A stretch of DNA of 64,000 nucleotides from Mycobacterium sp. ACS1612 (GCF_001667505.1 NZ_LZHZ01000005.1:113727-177726), one strand, 5' to 3'. Positions 48,544 through 60,266 are shown, numbered from the stretch's first letter. Notes: generated from the letters alone by a model not told the origin. Translations and numbers: made by a program.

Positions 48544-49821
48544 TTACCCCTGCGTCGCAGGGCAAGTCGACGGTGGTACTTCCCCGGCGAAGCGATCCGC
48601 GATCCACCGATCCACTGGACGAGATACTTTCCACAAAATGTCCTGGTGGTTCGCGTCCGCTTGCAGATATTTGATTCGCCCGCCGAGCGCGCACCCACGT
48701 GAGACCGCGAACTGAACCCACTCCGGGAAGACAACTGCATCATGCTCGCCGCTGATGACGAGCATCGGCTGCTGCAGTGGCCGGTCAGGTAGCGCAATGC
48801 GACGCAACACTTCCTGCAACTCGGCGACGTCTTGCGAAGATTTCGGCCTGAAATCGTTCGACTCGCGAAGGCGATCTACAACCGTTCGCCACAGGACTGG
48901 CGCGGGCACCGATGGGATGCGTCGGTGTCGGGGCGTCGTTTCACATCGGCTCAGCGATTTTTCGTACGACTTCGTGTACTCGTGCAGAAACGAGCGTGGG
49001 TGCACTTCTGAGTTGTACCGAGCCAAGCCGACAATGAGCGTCGGAAACAGCACCCGTTGCTCGTCGGTCATCGACGCCGTCAACAGAAGGTCGGTTGCGC
49101 CCGACAGATTCGTCGCCGGTGCCAGCGCAACGGTGCCCTCAAGTTGCAGACCAGTTCCGTAGTAGGAGTCCAACTGATTGGCGACCCAAACCGCCGGCCC
49201 ACCCTGCGAGTAGCCGACGCCTATCCAGCGCGTCGACACGTTCGCGGTGAGGTTTCGCATCGCACGCACCGCGTCAACGGTGTTGAACGCAGCCGTCCGC
49301 GGTTCGAGGTAGGGATGAACCCCGCTCTCACCTAGCCCCTCGTAGTCGGTGAGAGCAACGGCATAGTTGCTCTTCAGCAACCCTCGGATCATGAATCCGT
49401 ACCCCTGCAGATTCGGCTGCCGAGAGGGACCGCAATTGTTACCGATGCCAACCGTTCCGTGCGCGAGTGAAATGACCGGCCAACCATCCTTCGGCGGGGT
49501 GCCGCGGGGGACGAAGAAGGCTCCGGAAACTTCGCGCGCCCCGCCGTCCAGGCCGGACACCGACGTATAGACGGCTCGCCAGGCTTGGCCGAGCACCTCG
49601 TCACGGTCGGCAAGCGGCGGATCGTTGTAGGGCTCCTGGCGGACTATATGGCCGCGGCTGTTCCAGACATCTCCAGCGATGTCGGGTAATGGCGACACGA
49701 TGGGTGCAGGCGGAGGCACAGGGGTTGCGCAGCCCGGCAATGCCGACAGGACCAGAAGGAGGAGGGCCGCGAGATCCAGCCGCCAGCTCAATCCGGCGAA
49801 CCGAACCAGCGCTGCCCACAC
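48544..49821 (-). CDS. Secreted LIP-family lipase-like lipoprotein
   Basis: The 425-residue protein has a hydrophobic N-terminal signal with lipobox-like LSALPGC, then an alpha/beta hydrolase domain of the secretory lipase (LIP) type: GWPVISLAHGTVGIGNNCGPS, the nucleophile elbow GVGYSQGG with Ser, and a late VISGEHDAVV (acid) and DANHQDILW (His). The GTG start has GGAGG eight bases before it. Exosortase-A loci also include hydrolases of this fold, though of other subfamilies. It could release or edit an ester on the glycan, by inference only. Confidence 0.8.
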   Translation of the reverse strand: MWAALVRFAGLSWRLDLAALLLLVLSALPGCATPVPPPAPIVSPLPDIAGDVWNSRGHIVRQEPYNDPPLADRDEVLGQAWRAVYTSVSGLDGGAREVSGAFFVPRGTPPKDGWPVISLAHGTVGIGNNCGPSRQPNLQGYGFMIRGLLKSNYAVALTDYEGLGESGVHPYLEPRTAAFNTVDAVRAMRNLTANVSTRWIGVGYSQGGPAVWVANQLDSYYGTGLQLEGTVALAPATNLSGATDLLLTASMTDEQRVLFPTLIVGLARYNSEVHPRSFLHEYTKSYEKSLSRCETTPRHRRIPSVPAPVLWRTVVDRLRESNDFRPKSSQDVAELQEVLRRIALPDRPLQQPMLVISGEHDAVVFPEWVQFAVSRGCALGGRIKYLQADANHQDILWKVSRPVDRWIADRFAGEVPPSTCPATQG

Positions 49822-49871
49822 GTCAGGACCTCCACCACGACCCGAAAGGATTACCTTAACGGGAAACTTCG

Positions 49872-51428
49872 CTACCGCTCATCACTCCAGGCCTCGACCG
49901 CCGGTTTGTAACGCGAAGCGATCTCCGCGGTAGCCCAGAGGATGGGGAGCGGGCCGAGAAGCGTATGGCTGTGCACTTCTGCGGGTTTCTCTGCCAGCCC
50001 TGGCACCAGATGTAGGAGCTCGAGCTTGTGCAGTGCCCGATATGCGAACGAACGCGCCGACTCACGCGTCGCGTCGAATAGGTAGCTGAGCCGCGTCTGT
50101 AGACCCAGCTTCTGGCCCCGGGCATATTGGCGGACGGCCTCGCGTGTGGCCGGTGTCCATGCCGAGTCGCCGTTTACATGCAGGAGCGCGGTCGTCGCTC
50201 GCTTCTTCTGCCCGAAGGCGGCGCGCGGCACACCGGCGTCCTCTGCGATGCGGCGGGCGACCGGGCGGTCGTAGTCGGTGCCGATCGACCAACGCTTCAT
50301 CGCCTCGCTATTGCCGATCTCGAGGATCTTCGGCTGTCTGCGCGCGCCGATGAACGGCGCGGGGACGTGCACGAAGTCGGCACGGAGGCGAAACTCGTTC
50401 ATCGACCCGCCACTCATGTCGTTGCTTGTCAGCATCACATCGGGAGAGCCGTGCATGTTCCAGACTCGACCACCGTGAAATCCGGTGAAGAAGACGCTGT
50501 GGCGAAGGTCGGCTTCGAACGCGACCAGGTTGACATCTTCCCCGCTCATGCCGGTTGCCAGAAACTCGGCCTCCGGCAATGAGCCCATGTTGCGGTATGC
50601 CTCGCGGTCGAACTCCTTGAGCTGGTAGCCCAGCGCGTCAGCGATCGGCCTACCGGAATCCTCTTCGACTTCCGACCTTCCCTCGGCACGGGCTCGCAGA
50701 AAGGTCACGGCCTTCTCACCACCGGCACGGCGGACCGCGGCCGCTACGGCGGAGGAGTCGTAACCGGTCGAGACCGTGACAAGCGGCGAATACCTGGTTT
50801 TGCGGTCAGTCGACGCGGCATTGGTGGCCGTCTGCTGTACGACGTCGACGAGCAACGCAACGTATTCGTCGTACGTTCCAAACGACGGCACCGCAGGCTT
50901 GTCGACAAAAGAGATTCGGCCGTCCCAGTGAAGGCGGATGTTCTTCAGATAGATCAGATGAGCCTGGTTCTGTCCCCCGGCGGCATTCTTGGGAAGGCCG
51001 GAAAATCGCAGCGGGATTGCAGTGTCAAATGCGGCGAGGCCGTAATAGACGATCTTGGTGAAGTCGTTGGCGTACGCAGCGTAGTGGGGGTCGAGTTCGG
51101 CACCTGCAGCCGTCAGAAGGAACACCAGCGAGTTCGAGATCAGCGTCTCACCGGGGCGCTGAATGAACTGCACTCGCTCCAGCGTGTGGCTCGGCGGGAC
51201 GATGGTCAGGTGATCGCCGGTGATCCGTCCGCCGGAACCGAACACGTCGGTGGCGTCGGTGAAGTCGAAAGCTTCGGCCCGGCCTGCCCACGCCCCTTCG
51301 AAGAACCCGTCATCGCGGACCTCGACGCTGGCGCCACAGAGCAGCTCAACGTCGTTGCCACGACGGAGGCGTACACACCACGCCAGAGGCGGCAGACCGG
51401 GATCGGAAGTGACCCTGAGCCGCCGCAC
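49872..51428 (-). CDS. Asparagine-synthase-like amidotransferase domain protein
   Basis: The 518-residue protein has an N-terminal region resembling a class II glutaminase fold but without the N-terminal nucleophile Cys (it starts MRRLRV). The PP-loop pyrophosphatase domain has VTVSTGYDSSAVAAAV with STGYDSS at 220-226 in place of the usual SGGLDS, still compatible with ATP binding. It may form an amide or lactam with free ammonia or an amine, as in beta-lactam synthetase-like enzymes. It precedes the lipase gene by 50 bases and is divergent from the ATP-grasp gene at 51530. Confidence 0.75.
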   Translation of the reverse strand: MRRLRVTSDPGLPPLAWCVRLRRGNDVELLCGASVEVRDDGFFEGAWAGRAEAFDFTDATDVFGSGGRITGDHLTIVPPSHTLERVQFIQRPGETLISNSLVFLLTAAGAELDPHYAAYANDFTKIVYYGLAAFDTAIPLRFSGLPKNAAGGQNQAHLIYLKNIRLHWDGRISFVDKPAVPSFGTYDEYVALLVDVVQQTATNAASTDRKTRYSPLVTVSTGYDSSAVAAAVRRAGGEKAVTFLRARAEGRSEVEEDSGRPIADALGYQLKEFDREAYRNMGSLPEAEFLATGMSGEDVNLVAFEADLRHSVFFTGFHGGRVWNMHGSPDVMLTSNDMSGGSMNEFRLRADFVHVPAPFIGARRQPKILEIGNSEAMKRWSIGTDYDRPVARRIAEDAGVPRAAFGQKKRATTALLHVNGDSAWTPATREAVRQYARGQKLGLQTRLSYLFDATRESARSFAYRALHKLELLHLVPGLAEKPAEVHSHTLLGPLPILWATAEIASRYKPAVEAWSDER

Positions 51429-51529
51429 CGCCGCAGCCTATCTGGCGGCCGCAGCCTGCGTACCGGACTTGGCGAATTGTTTGCTGCCGCTGCCAGTTGC
51501 ATCGTAGGCTGGGGACCGTGTCACGGGGC

Positions 51530-52735
51530 ATGGCCGGTCAACGTCGGCGGGGGAGAAGTGCGGTCGGCGAGCTGTCCGCGGCGGAATGTGTGCGCGGCGC
51601 GGCGCGATCAGGGATTGGCGCCAAGTCCGCGCTCATCGAGCACGCCGCCATGGTCAGGGAAATGGCAACGTCTCGGTTGAGCAGCATGGAAGTCCTGATC
51701 GAATTGCCGGGAAGCGCGGCCCCGCCGGTGTACTTCCACCACATGAATGGACCGCGGAGTATCGGTGGCAGATTCTATTGCGACGAAAAGGCTGTCGCCC
51801 GAGACATTCTCGGTTGTGCGGGCTTGAATGTCGTTACCTCGCAGGCGTTTGCGCCCGACGAGCTCCGTGAAGGGTTGCAGTACGCGGAGCGCATCGGATA
51901 TCCCGTTGTCGTCAAGCCGACCAACGCCGCGCGAGGTGCGGGCGTGTCCGCCAATGTCAGATCGCCGAACGCATTGGCGACGGCATGGCGCCACGCTCGC
52001 GCGGCGAGTTCAGGGTGGCTGGACAAGGCTGCCACTGTTGCGCGGTCCTTTTTTGAGACTTCTGGGCCGATCGATGCCCGCGGTTGGATGTCCCGAGTGG
52101 CGGCCTTCCGCGACGAGATCCGTGAGGCGAGTTCGACGGCTTGGGAAAGTCGCTGGCGCCCAGTCCTTGTCGAGAAGCACTTCGAGGGCAACGATTTCAG
52201 GGCCTTCGTCGTCGGCGACAACGTCGTTTCGGTGACGCAGCGCAAGCCGGCGAACGTCGTCGGTGACGGTGTGGCGACCGTGCGTGAACTCATAGAGCGA
52301 AAGAACGCGATCCGGGCGGGCAACGTCTACCTCTGCGATCATCTGATCCCTGTGAAACTCGAATTGCTGGACCTTTTGGCCGGCAGCGGGATGACTCTGT
52401 CCCACATCCCGGCTCACGGCGAGACCGTCGTACTGCGAAGCGCTTCGAACTTGTCGGCCGGCGGTGACAGTATCGATTTCACTGAAGAGGCGCACCCCGG
52501 TTTCGTTGACATCGCGATCAGAGCGGTACGTGCGATTCCGGCAGTGGAGTACGGGGGAGTCGACCTGATCACGCCGGACATCGCCGCACCACCCACGGCC
52601 ACCAACTACATCGTGAGCGAGGTCGAATACTCGCCCGCCGTACTGGCCCACTTTCCCCTCATCGGGGCTCCGCGAGATATGGCGGGGGCCGTTCTGAATC
52701 ACTATCTGGAGCACGGCGCCGGGGCCACTGGCTGA
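51530..52735 (+). CDS. ATP-grasp ligase, cyanophycin-synthetase-like
   Basis: The 401-residue protein has the ATP-grasp core: YCDEKAVARDILGCAGLNVVTSQAF, VVVKPTNAARGAGVSANV, VLVEKHFEGNDFRAFVVGDNVVSV followed by RKPANVVGDGVATVRELIERKN, which is the pattern of cyanophycin synthetase and the GshAB C-terminal half, and a late EYGGVDLITPD metal-binding region. It should form a peptide-like bond between a carboxylate and an amine. I start at ATG 51530; a GTG at 51518 is possible. The racemase follows ten bases after its stop, suggesting that the ligated amino acid is a D-form. Confidence 0.76.
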   Translation: MAGQRRRGRSAVGELSAAECVRGAARSGIGAKSALIEHAAMVREMATSRLSSMEVLIELPGSAAPPVYFHHMNGPRSIGGRFYCDEKAVARDILGCAGLNVVTSQAFAPDELREGLQYAERIGYPVVVKPTNAARGAGVSANVRSPNALATAWRHARAASSGWLDKAATVARSFFETSGPIDARGWMSRVAAFRDEIREASSTAWESRWRPVLVEKHFEGNDFRAFVVGDNVVSVTQRKPANVVGDGVATVRELIERKNAIRAGNVYLCDHLIPVKLELLDLLAGSGMTLSHIPAHGETVVLRSASNLSAGGDSIDFTEEAHPGFVDIAIRAVRAIPAVEYGGVDLITPDIAAPPTATNYIVSEVEYSPAVLAHFPLIGAPRDMAGAVLNHYLEHGAGATG

Positions 52736-52745
52736 GGGGGAACGC

Positions 52746-53597
52746 ATGGGGGGCAACTTGAATCGCGAAGTGATCGGTGTGGTTGGCGGCATGGGACCGC
52801 TGGCCGGAGTGCGCCTCGTGGAATTGATCACGCGTCTGACACCCGCGACACGCGACCAGAATCATCGCGACTTGGTGCTCGTGTCCATGCCGGGCCGGAT
52901 AAGCGATCGCACGGAATTTCTGCTCGGACGCGGCGAAGAGAACCCAGCAGCTGCGGTTGCGCACTGCGTGCAGGTACTCGCGCGGGCCGGCGCCACATGC
53001 GTCGCTGTGGCATGCAATTCGGTGCATGTTCCGTTGATCTGGGACGACATCACGGCGGCGTTGGCTCGCGACGGATGCGACGTGCCGCTGCTTCACCTCA
53101 TTGAGGAAACTGGTCTGGAGATAGCCGCCCGTCTGGCTCCCGGGTCGAAGGTGGGAGTGCTCGGCACCAACGGCACCGTCCGAAGTGACCTTTATGGGCG
53201 GGTGTTGCGTGCCGAAGGTTTCGAGGTGCTGTATCTCGACGATTTTCGACAGTGCCAGGTGCACGCTGCCATTTACAACGACGAAGATGGCATCAAGTCC
53301 GCCGCAGAAGTAAGCGAGCGCGTGCGCGAACTCGTCGCACAAGCGGCTCAGAACCTCATCGACGGGGGCGCCCAGTGCATCGTCCTGGGCTGCACGGAAC
53401 TGCCGCTCGCCCTTCCTGTGGCGAGCCTGAGCGGTGTGCCGGTCATCGATCCTTCGGTGATCATGGCTCGCCGACTGATATTCGGACCGCGGCCCGAGCG
53501 TGAACCTGTGCGGTTGCAGGGCTCAACGGCCTCTGGATCAATCCACCGTCGGTTGCCGGAACCGATCGCACTGAAGGCGCATGATGCGAGTTCGTGA
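52746..53597 (+). CDS. Aspartate/glutamate racemase family protein
   Basis: The 283-residue protein begins IGVVGGMGPLAG and has both catalytic cysteines: Cys90 in VAVACNSVH and Cys216 in VLGCTELPLAL, with the intervening HLIEETG and VGVLGTNGTV that fit amino-acid racemases of the Asp/Glu/hydantoin superfamily. It would invert a small acidic amino acid without PLP. GGGGGAACGC precedes the start. It lies between the ATP-grasp ligase and a GNAT gene that overlaps its 3' end by 17 bases. Confidence 0.85.
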   Translation: MGGNLNREVIGVVGGMGPLAGVRLVELITRLTPATRDQNHRDLVLVSMPGRISDRTEFLLGRGEENPAAAVAHCVQVLARAGATCVAVACNSVHVPLIWDDITAALARDGCDVPLLHLIEETGLEIAARLAPGSKVGVLGTNGTVRSDLYGRVLRAEGFEVLYLDDFRQCQVHAAIYNDEDGIKSAAEVSERVRELVAQAAQNLIDGGAQCIVLGCTELPLALPVASLSGVPVIDPSVIMARRLIFGPRPEREPVRLQGSTASGSIHRRLPEPIALKAHDASS

Positions 53598-54240
53598 AGT
53601 CCTTACCACCCTGCGCTCGCACTACGGACTGCGTTGGTTGCGGCACACCATACGTCTACGAATTCACTCGAGTCGTATAGCAATTGGGGTGCGCCGGGAC
53701 ATGACCATGGAGGTTCCGCAATTCGCGCCGAAGATTCCTTTGGTCGTGCGGGACCTTCGGCCTGGCGATGATCTTTCGTTTATCGCTGACGAACCGGGGC
53801 TCTCCTCGAAGGCCGCTTCGGAGCGTGCGGTCCAACGCTGGCTGTTGGGCTCCAACCTTCCGCCGCCAGCGGTCGCTATCGATCCCGACGGGAAAGTGTG
53901 CTTCATGGCGTGGATGCTCACGGCGAAAGACAACGAGGTCATCCGGAAACGGTGGGGAGATCAACTCCCGCAGCTCAAACCGGGTGAAGCGATCATCGAG
54001 GGCCCTTTCACGGCAGAGAGCCATAGGGGGTTGCGGGTCATGCACGCTTACAACGCGGTTTTGGACGCGGCGCGTGACGCCGGCATACGGTACGTGATGG
54101 GTTTCATCGCCGAAGAAAACGTGGCTCAACTGAAAGTGGCCGAATATGGCGGGTTCGTCCCCTACATCAAGCGCGAACACAGCTGGTTCCTATTTCGGGA
54201 GCGGGTCCGCTTTCTTCCCTATGACGAAGCGACGAAATGA
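53581..54240 (+). CDS. GNAT-like acyltransferase
   Basis: The 219-residue protein has a basic N-terminal segment (to about residue 42) and then a GNAT-like domain: VVRDLRPGDDLSFIADE, the GPFTAESHRGLRVMHAYNAVLDAARDAGIRYVMGFIAEEN acyl-CoA-binding region, and VAEYGGFVPYIKREHSWF. It may acylate an amino group made by the cluster. It overlaps the racemase 5' end by 17 bases, and its 3' end overlaps the convergent GT2 gene by 51 bases, which would make their 3' ends complementary. Confidence 0.7.
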   Translation: MMRVREVLTTLRSHYGLRWLRHTIRLRIHSSRIAIGVRRDMTMEVPQFAPKIPLVVRDLRPGDDLSFIADEPGLSSKAASERAVQRWLLGSNLPPPAVAIDPDGKVCFMAWMLTAKDNEVIRKRWGDQLPQLKPGEAIIEGPFTAESHRGLRVMHAYNAVLDAARDAGIRYVMGFIAEENVAQLKVAEYGGFVPYIKREHSWFLFRERVRFLPYDEATK

Positions 54241-55173
54241 TCTGGATGCGGCGAAATAGCCCACCCCCGCGCTAAACAGGCCGAGCACCATCGCGATGCC
54301 CTGGACGACGGCTGGCCACCGCATCGAACGCAGCCGCCGTGCCGCAGCTTTCGCGACGCGGCGCGTGTAGGAGCGCTCCTCGAGCGTCGCGGATTTCGAC
54401 GCCAGGTGACGGGCCATCAGCGCCTTGCCGAACCCTTCGGCGAAGCAGCGGGTGATGAAGAATCTCAACGTCGCGCGCTGCGTCGGAACTTCGTGGTAAA
54501 TGATCGCTTCCGGCACGTACATCCAATGTCCGCCAGTTGCCGCAGCCATTCTGATGCAAAGATCGGTGTCCTCCGGTTGTGGAATGGCTCCGCGCTTGCC
54601 GAAGTCTGTTCGGAAACCACCAACCTGCCGAAAGACGTCGGTGCGCACCGCCATGTTCCCCGACCACACGTTGCGCACCGGTGTCGCCTCCGTCGGCAGA
54701 CCCAAATACGATCCTCCGACGACCCAGGCAAACTCCTCGGGAAACCACGGAGGTTTCTTCGACAACCAGACAGTTTCGTATTTGCCGCCCGTTCCCACGA
54801 CGTCAGAGGTGGTGAAGGCCTGCCTCAAATGCAGGAGCCAGTCGCGATCGGCCGTCTCGTCATCGTCGAGAAAAGCGGTGTACGGGGTTGTCACAACTTC
54901 AAGCCCGCGGTTTCGGGTCGATGAGGCACCTCTGCTACCGGTGTTGAGGACGACGGTGATTCCATCGTTTTCGGCCCGCAGGCGGTCGGCCAGCGACTCG
55001 TTGTTGTCGACTGCGACTACCAATTGTTTGGGCTGACGACTCTGATGCCGCAACGACTCCAATGCCGCGTTGATACTCGGCAGGCGTTCCTCGGTGTAGC
55101 AGGCCATGACCACGGATATATCGGAGTCATCCGGCTCAGGCGATGTCTCTTGCGCGTGTGGGCTATCGTGCAT
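54190..55173 (-). CDS. Family 2 glycosyltransferase
   Basis: The 327-residue protein has the GT-A pattern: SVVMACYTEERLPSINAALESLRHQ, VDNNESLADRLR, SRGASSTRNRGLEVVTTPYTAFLDDDE with the metal-binding DDD, GNMAVRTDVFRQVGGF and PEDTDLCIR. A C-terminal hydrophobic stretch at about residues 290-310 may anchor it to the membrane. It is the last gene of the insertion, on the minus strand. Its product probably adds a sugar to the same glycan, but it is expressed separately from the main operon. Confidence 0.82.
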   Translation of the reverse strand: MHDSPHAQETSPEPDDSDISVVMACYTEERLPSINAALESLRHQSRQPKQLVVAVDNNESLADRLRAENDGITVVLNTGSRGASSTRNRGLEVVTTPYTAFLDDDETADRDWLLHLRQAFTTSDVVGTGGKYETVWLSKKPPWFPEEFAWVVGGSYLGLPTEATPVRNVWSGNMAVRTDVFRQVGGFRTDFGKRGAIPQPEDTDLCIRMAAATGGHWMYVPEAIIYHEVPTQRATLRFFITRCFAEGFGKALMARHLASKSATLEERSYTRRVAKAAARRLRSMRWPAVVQGIAMVLGLFSAGVGYFAASRSFRRFVIGKKADPLPK

Positions 55174-56052
<879 letters not shown>

Positions 56053-56060
56053 AGGCATTG

Positions 56061-56546
56061 ATGTCGGCGACAGGCCTGCCCAGGGTCGGCCTGGGCACCG
56101 ACGTACATCCAATCGAGGCCGGTCGGCCGTGCTGGTTGCTGTGCCTGTTGTTCAGCGACGCCGACGGCTGCGCCGGCCATTCCGATGGCGATGTGGCCGC
56201 CCATGCGCTGTGTGACGCCCTGTTGTCCGCTGCCGGCCTCGGTGACCTGGGCGACGTATTCGGTACCGGACGCGCCGAATGGCGCGACGCCGGCGGTGCC
56301 GACATGCTCAAACACGTCATGGGGTTGCTGAGTGCGGAGGGGTACCGGGTCGGCAACGCCGCCGTTCAGGTGATCGGCAATCGGCCCAAGGTCGGGTCGC
56401 GCCGTGGGGAGGCGCAGCAGGTGCTGTCCGAACTGCTGGACGCTCCGGTGTCGGTGTCCGCGACGACCACTGACGGGCTCGGCCTCACCGGCCGCGGCGA
56501 GGGTCTGGCGGCCATCGCCACCGCTCTGGTAATTCACGCCGAATAG
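56061..56546 (+). CDS. ispF: 2-C-methyl-D-erythritol 2,4-cyclodiphosphate synthase
   Basis: IspF makes the cyclic diphosphate of the MEP isoprenoid pathway. The 161-residue protein has the zinc ligands Asp14 and His16 in GLGTDVHP and His48 in AHAL, the [20 protein letters not shown] motif, and the closing [14 protein letters not shown]. The ATG starts eight bases after carD. The gene normally between them, ispD, is not present. The 3' end nearly touches cysS. Confidence 0.94.
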   Translation: MSATGLPRVGLGTDVHPIEAGRPCWLLCLLFSDADGCAGHSDGDVAAHALCDALLSAAGLGDLGDVFGTGRAEWRDAGGADMLKHVMGLLSAEGYRVGNAAVQVIGNRPKVGSRRGEAQQVLSELLDAPVSVSATTTDGLGLTGRGEGLAAIATALVIHAE

Positions 56547-56566
56547 TGCCGGTAAGCTGGCCCGTC

Positions 56567-57979
56567 GTGAGCGGAGCGAACGGCGAGTTGCGGCTTTACG
56601 ACACCATGACCGGTGCCGTGCGCGATTTCGTCCCGCTGCGGCCCGGCCACGCGTCGATCTACCTGTGTGGCGCCACGGTGCAGGGACTGCCGCACATCGG
56701 CCATGTCCGTAGCGGGGTGGCGTTCGACGTGCTGCGCCGCTGGCTGATGGCCACCGGCTACGACGTCGCGTTCATCCGCAACGTCACCGACATCGACGAC
56801 AAGATCCTCAACAAGGCCGCCGACGCCGGTCGGCCGTGGTGGGAGTGGGCCGCGACCTACGAGCGGGCGTTTTCGGCCGCCTACGACGCGCTGGGCGTGC
56901 TTCCACCGTCCGCTGAGCCCCGCGCCACCGGCCACATCACCCAGATGGTCGAGTTGATCGAGCGGTTGATCGAGCGAGGACACGCCTACACCGGTAACGG
57001 TGATGTCTACTTCGACGTGCTGAGCCTGCCCGACTACGGCAAGCTCTCCGGACACCGTATCGACGACGTGCACCAGGGTGAGGGCGTCGCCAAGGGCAAG
57101 CGCGACGAACGCGACTTCACCCTGTGGAAGGGCGCGAAACCCAGCGAGCCGTCGTGGCCGACACCGTGGGGTCCGGGCAGGCCCGGTTGGCACACCGAGT
57201 GCGTCGCCATGTGCGAGGCCTACCTCGGGCCGGAGTTCGACATCCACGCCGGCGGCATGGATCTGGTATTCCCGCACCACGAGAACGAGATCGCACAGGC
57301 CGAGGCCGCAGGGGACAAGTTCGCCCGCTACTGGCTGCACAACGGCTGGGTCACCATGGGCGGCGAGAAGATGAGCAAGTCGCTGGGCAACGTCCTCGCG
57401 ATTCCCGCTGTGCTGCAACGTGTTCGGGCTGCCGAGCTGCGCTACTACCTGGGCAGCGCGCACTACCGGTCGATGCTCGAGTTCTCCGAGACTGCGCTCC
57501 AGGACGCGGCCAAGGCCTACACCGGTATCGAGGACTTCCTGCACCGGGTGCGCAACCGCGTCGGCGCGGTGGTGCCCGGCGAATGGACGCCGAAGTTCGC
57601 GGCCGCGCTCAACGACGACCTGTCCGTCCCCATCGCACTGGCCGAGGTGCACGCCGCCAGGGCCGAGGGCAATCGCGCGCTGGATGCCGGCGACCATGAC
57701 ACGGCGCTGGCACAAGCGATGTCGATCCGGGCGATGATGGGCATTCTTGGTGCGGACCCGCTCGACGAGCGGTGGGAATCCAAGGACGAGACGTCGGCAG
57801 CGCTAGCAGCCGTCGACGTGCTGGTCCAAGCCGAGGTGAAGCGCCGCGAGGACGCCAGGGCGCGTCGAGACTGGGCCGAGGCCGATGCGATCCGCGACCG
57901 GTTGAAGGAGGCGGGTATCGAAGTCACCGACACCGCCGACGGGCCACAGTGGTCGCTTTTCGATGGGTACACGAAGTAG
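56567..57979 (+). CDS. cysS: Cysteinyl-tRNA synthetase
   Basis: CysS charges tRNA-Cys. The 470-residue class I enzyme has the zinc ligand Cys in [20 protein letters not shown] with the PHIGH motif, the second zinc site HTECVAMC and HHENE, and the KMSKS loop in [10 protein letters not shown]. The GTG at 56567 gives the expected short N-terminus; an in-frame GTG at 56546 would overlap ispF. rlmB follows with no gap (TAGATG). Confidence 0.95.
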   Translation: MSGANGELRLYDTMTGAVRDFVPLRPGHASIYLCGATVQGLPHIGHVRSGVAFDVLRRWLMATGYDVAFIRNVTDIDDKILNKAADAGRPWWEWAATYERAFSAAYDALGVLPPSAEPRATGHITQMVELIERLIERGHAYTGNGDVYFDVLSLPDYGKLSGHRIDDVHQGEGVAKGKRDERDFTLWKGAKPSEPSWPTPWGPGRPGWHTECVAMCEAYLGPEFDIHAGGMDLVFPHHENEIAQAEAAGDKFARYWLHNGWVTMGGEKMSKSLGNVLAIPAVLQRVRAAELRYYLGSAHYRSMLEFSETALQDAAKAYTGIEDFLHRVRNRVGAVVPGEWTPKFAAALNDDLSVPIALAEVHAARAEGNRALDAGDHDTALAQAMSIRAMMGILGADPLDERWESKDETSAALAAVDVLVQAEVKRREDARARRDWAEADAIRDRLKEAGIEVTDTADGPQWSLFDGYTK

Positions 57980-58924
57980 ATGGCAGGCAACTCGCGACGC
58001 CGCGGCGCGATTCGCAAGCCCGGTACGAAGAAGGGCCCGACGGTCGGGTCCGGCGGTGTGCGCAGGCGTGGCCTGGAGGGCCGCGGCGCCACGCCGCCCG
58101 CGCACATGCGACCGGGCCATCCGGCCGCCAAGCGTGCGGCGAAGGCGCAACGGCAGCAGCAGGGGCGATCGGGCCGCAAGACCGACGAGACCGAAACCGT
58201 GCTGGGCCGCAATCCGGTGCTCGAATGCCTGCGCGCCGGGGTGCCTGCCACCGCGTTGTATGTCGCGCTCGGTGCAGAGGCCGACGAGCGACTGACCGAA
58301 TCCGTGAAAATCGCTGCCGACCAAGGAATCTCGATACTCGAGGTGCCGCGCCACGACCTGGACCGGATCGCCGCCAACGGGCTGCATCAGGGCATCGCGT
58401 TGCAGGTGCCGCCGTACCAGTACGCGCACCCCGATGATGTGCTGGCGGTGGCGACGAAAGACGGCACCCCGGCGCTGTTGGTGGCGTTGGACAACATCTC
58501 CGATCCACGTAACCTCGGCGCGATCGTGCGATCGGTGGCGGCGTTCGGTGGCCACGGTGTCGTGATCCCGCAGCGCCGATCGGCATCGGTCACCGCCGTG
58601 GCGTGGCGCACCAGCGCGGGTGCGGCGGCCAGGCTGCCGGTGGCAAGGGCGACGAATCTCAATCGGACACTGAAGGATTGGGCCGACGCGGGACTGCAGG
58701 TGATCGGCCTCGACGCCGGCGGTGACACCACCATCGACTCGCTGGACTGCACGGGGCCAATGGTGGTCGTGGTGGGCTCCGAGGGCAAAGGATTGTCGCG
58801 GCTGGTGCGGGAGAACTGTGACGCGGTGGTGTCCATCCCGATGGCTGGGCCGACGGAGTCGTTGAACGCATCCGTCGCCGCGGGAGTGGTATTAGCCGAA
58901 ATCGCGCGCCAGCGGCGGAGTTAG
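57980..58924 (+). CDS. rlmB: 23S rRNA (guanosine-2'-O-)-methyltransferase RlmB
   Basis: The 314-residue SpoU/TrmH-type enzyme has a basic disordered N-terminus (to about residue 65), a substrate-binding domain with [14 protein letters not shown], and the knotted SPOUT core: [41 protein letters not shown] and [18 protein letters not shown]. It matches Rv3579c by position after cysS. It would methylate a guanosine ribose in 23S rRNA; the exact site is inferred from family. Confidence 0.9.
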   Translation: MAGNSRRRGAIRKPGTKKGPTVGSGGVRRRGLEGRGATPPAHMRPGHPAAKRAAKAQRQQQGRSGRKTDETETVLGRNPVLECLRAGVPATALYVALGAEADERLTESVKIAADQGISILEVPRHDLDRIAANGLHQGIALQVPPYQYAHPDDVLAVATKDGTPALLVALDNISDPRNLGAIVRSVAAFGGHGVVIPQRRSASVTAVAWRTSAGAAARLPVARATNLNRTLKDWADAGLQVIGLDAGGDTTIDSLDCTGPMVVVVGSEGKGLSRLVRENCDAVVSIPMAGPTESLNASVAAGVVLAEIARQRRS

Positions 58925-59030
58925 CCGACCCGCGTCAGTGTGGGGTACTTCGGCTCCCGCAGCGCCGCAAGTGGGCGAATTATCGCCGACCGTCCCCCGC
59001 ATTGTTCGCGTCGGTGTAACCGCTGTGTCG

Positions 59031-60256
<1,226 letters not shown>

Positions 60257-60266
<10 letters not shown>

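Noticed and set aside
32373..55173. Reading the island as a mobile element with integrase or transposase.
   Set aside because: No integrase, transposase, tRNA or clear flanking direct repeat was found at either edge, so only the insertion itself is reported.
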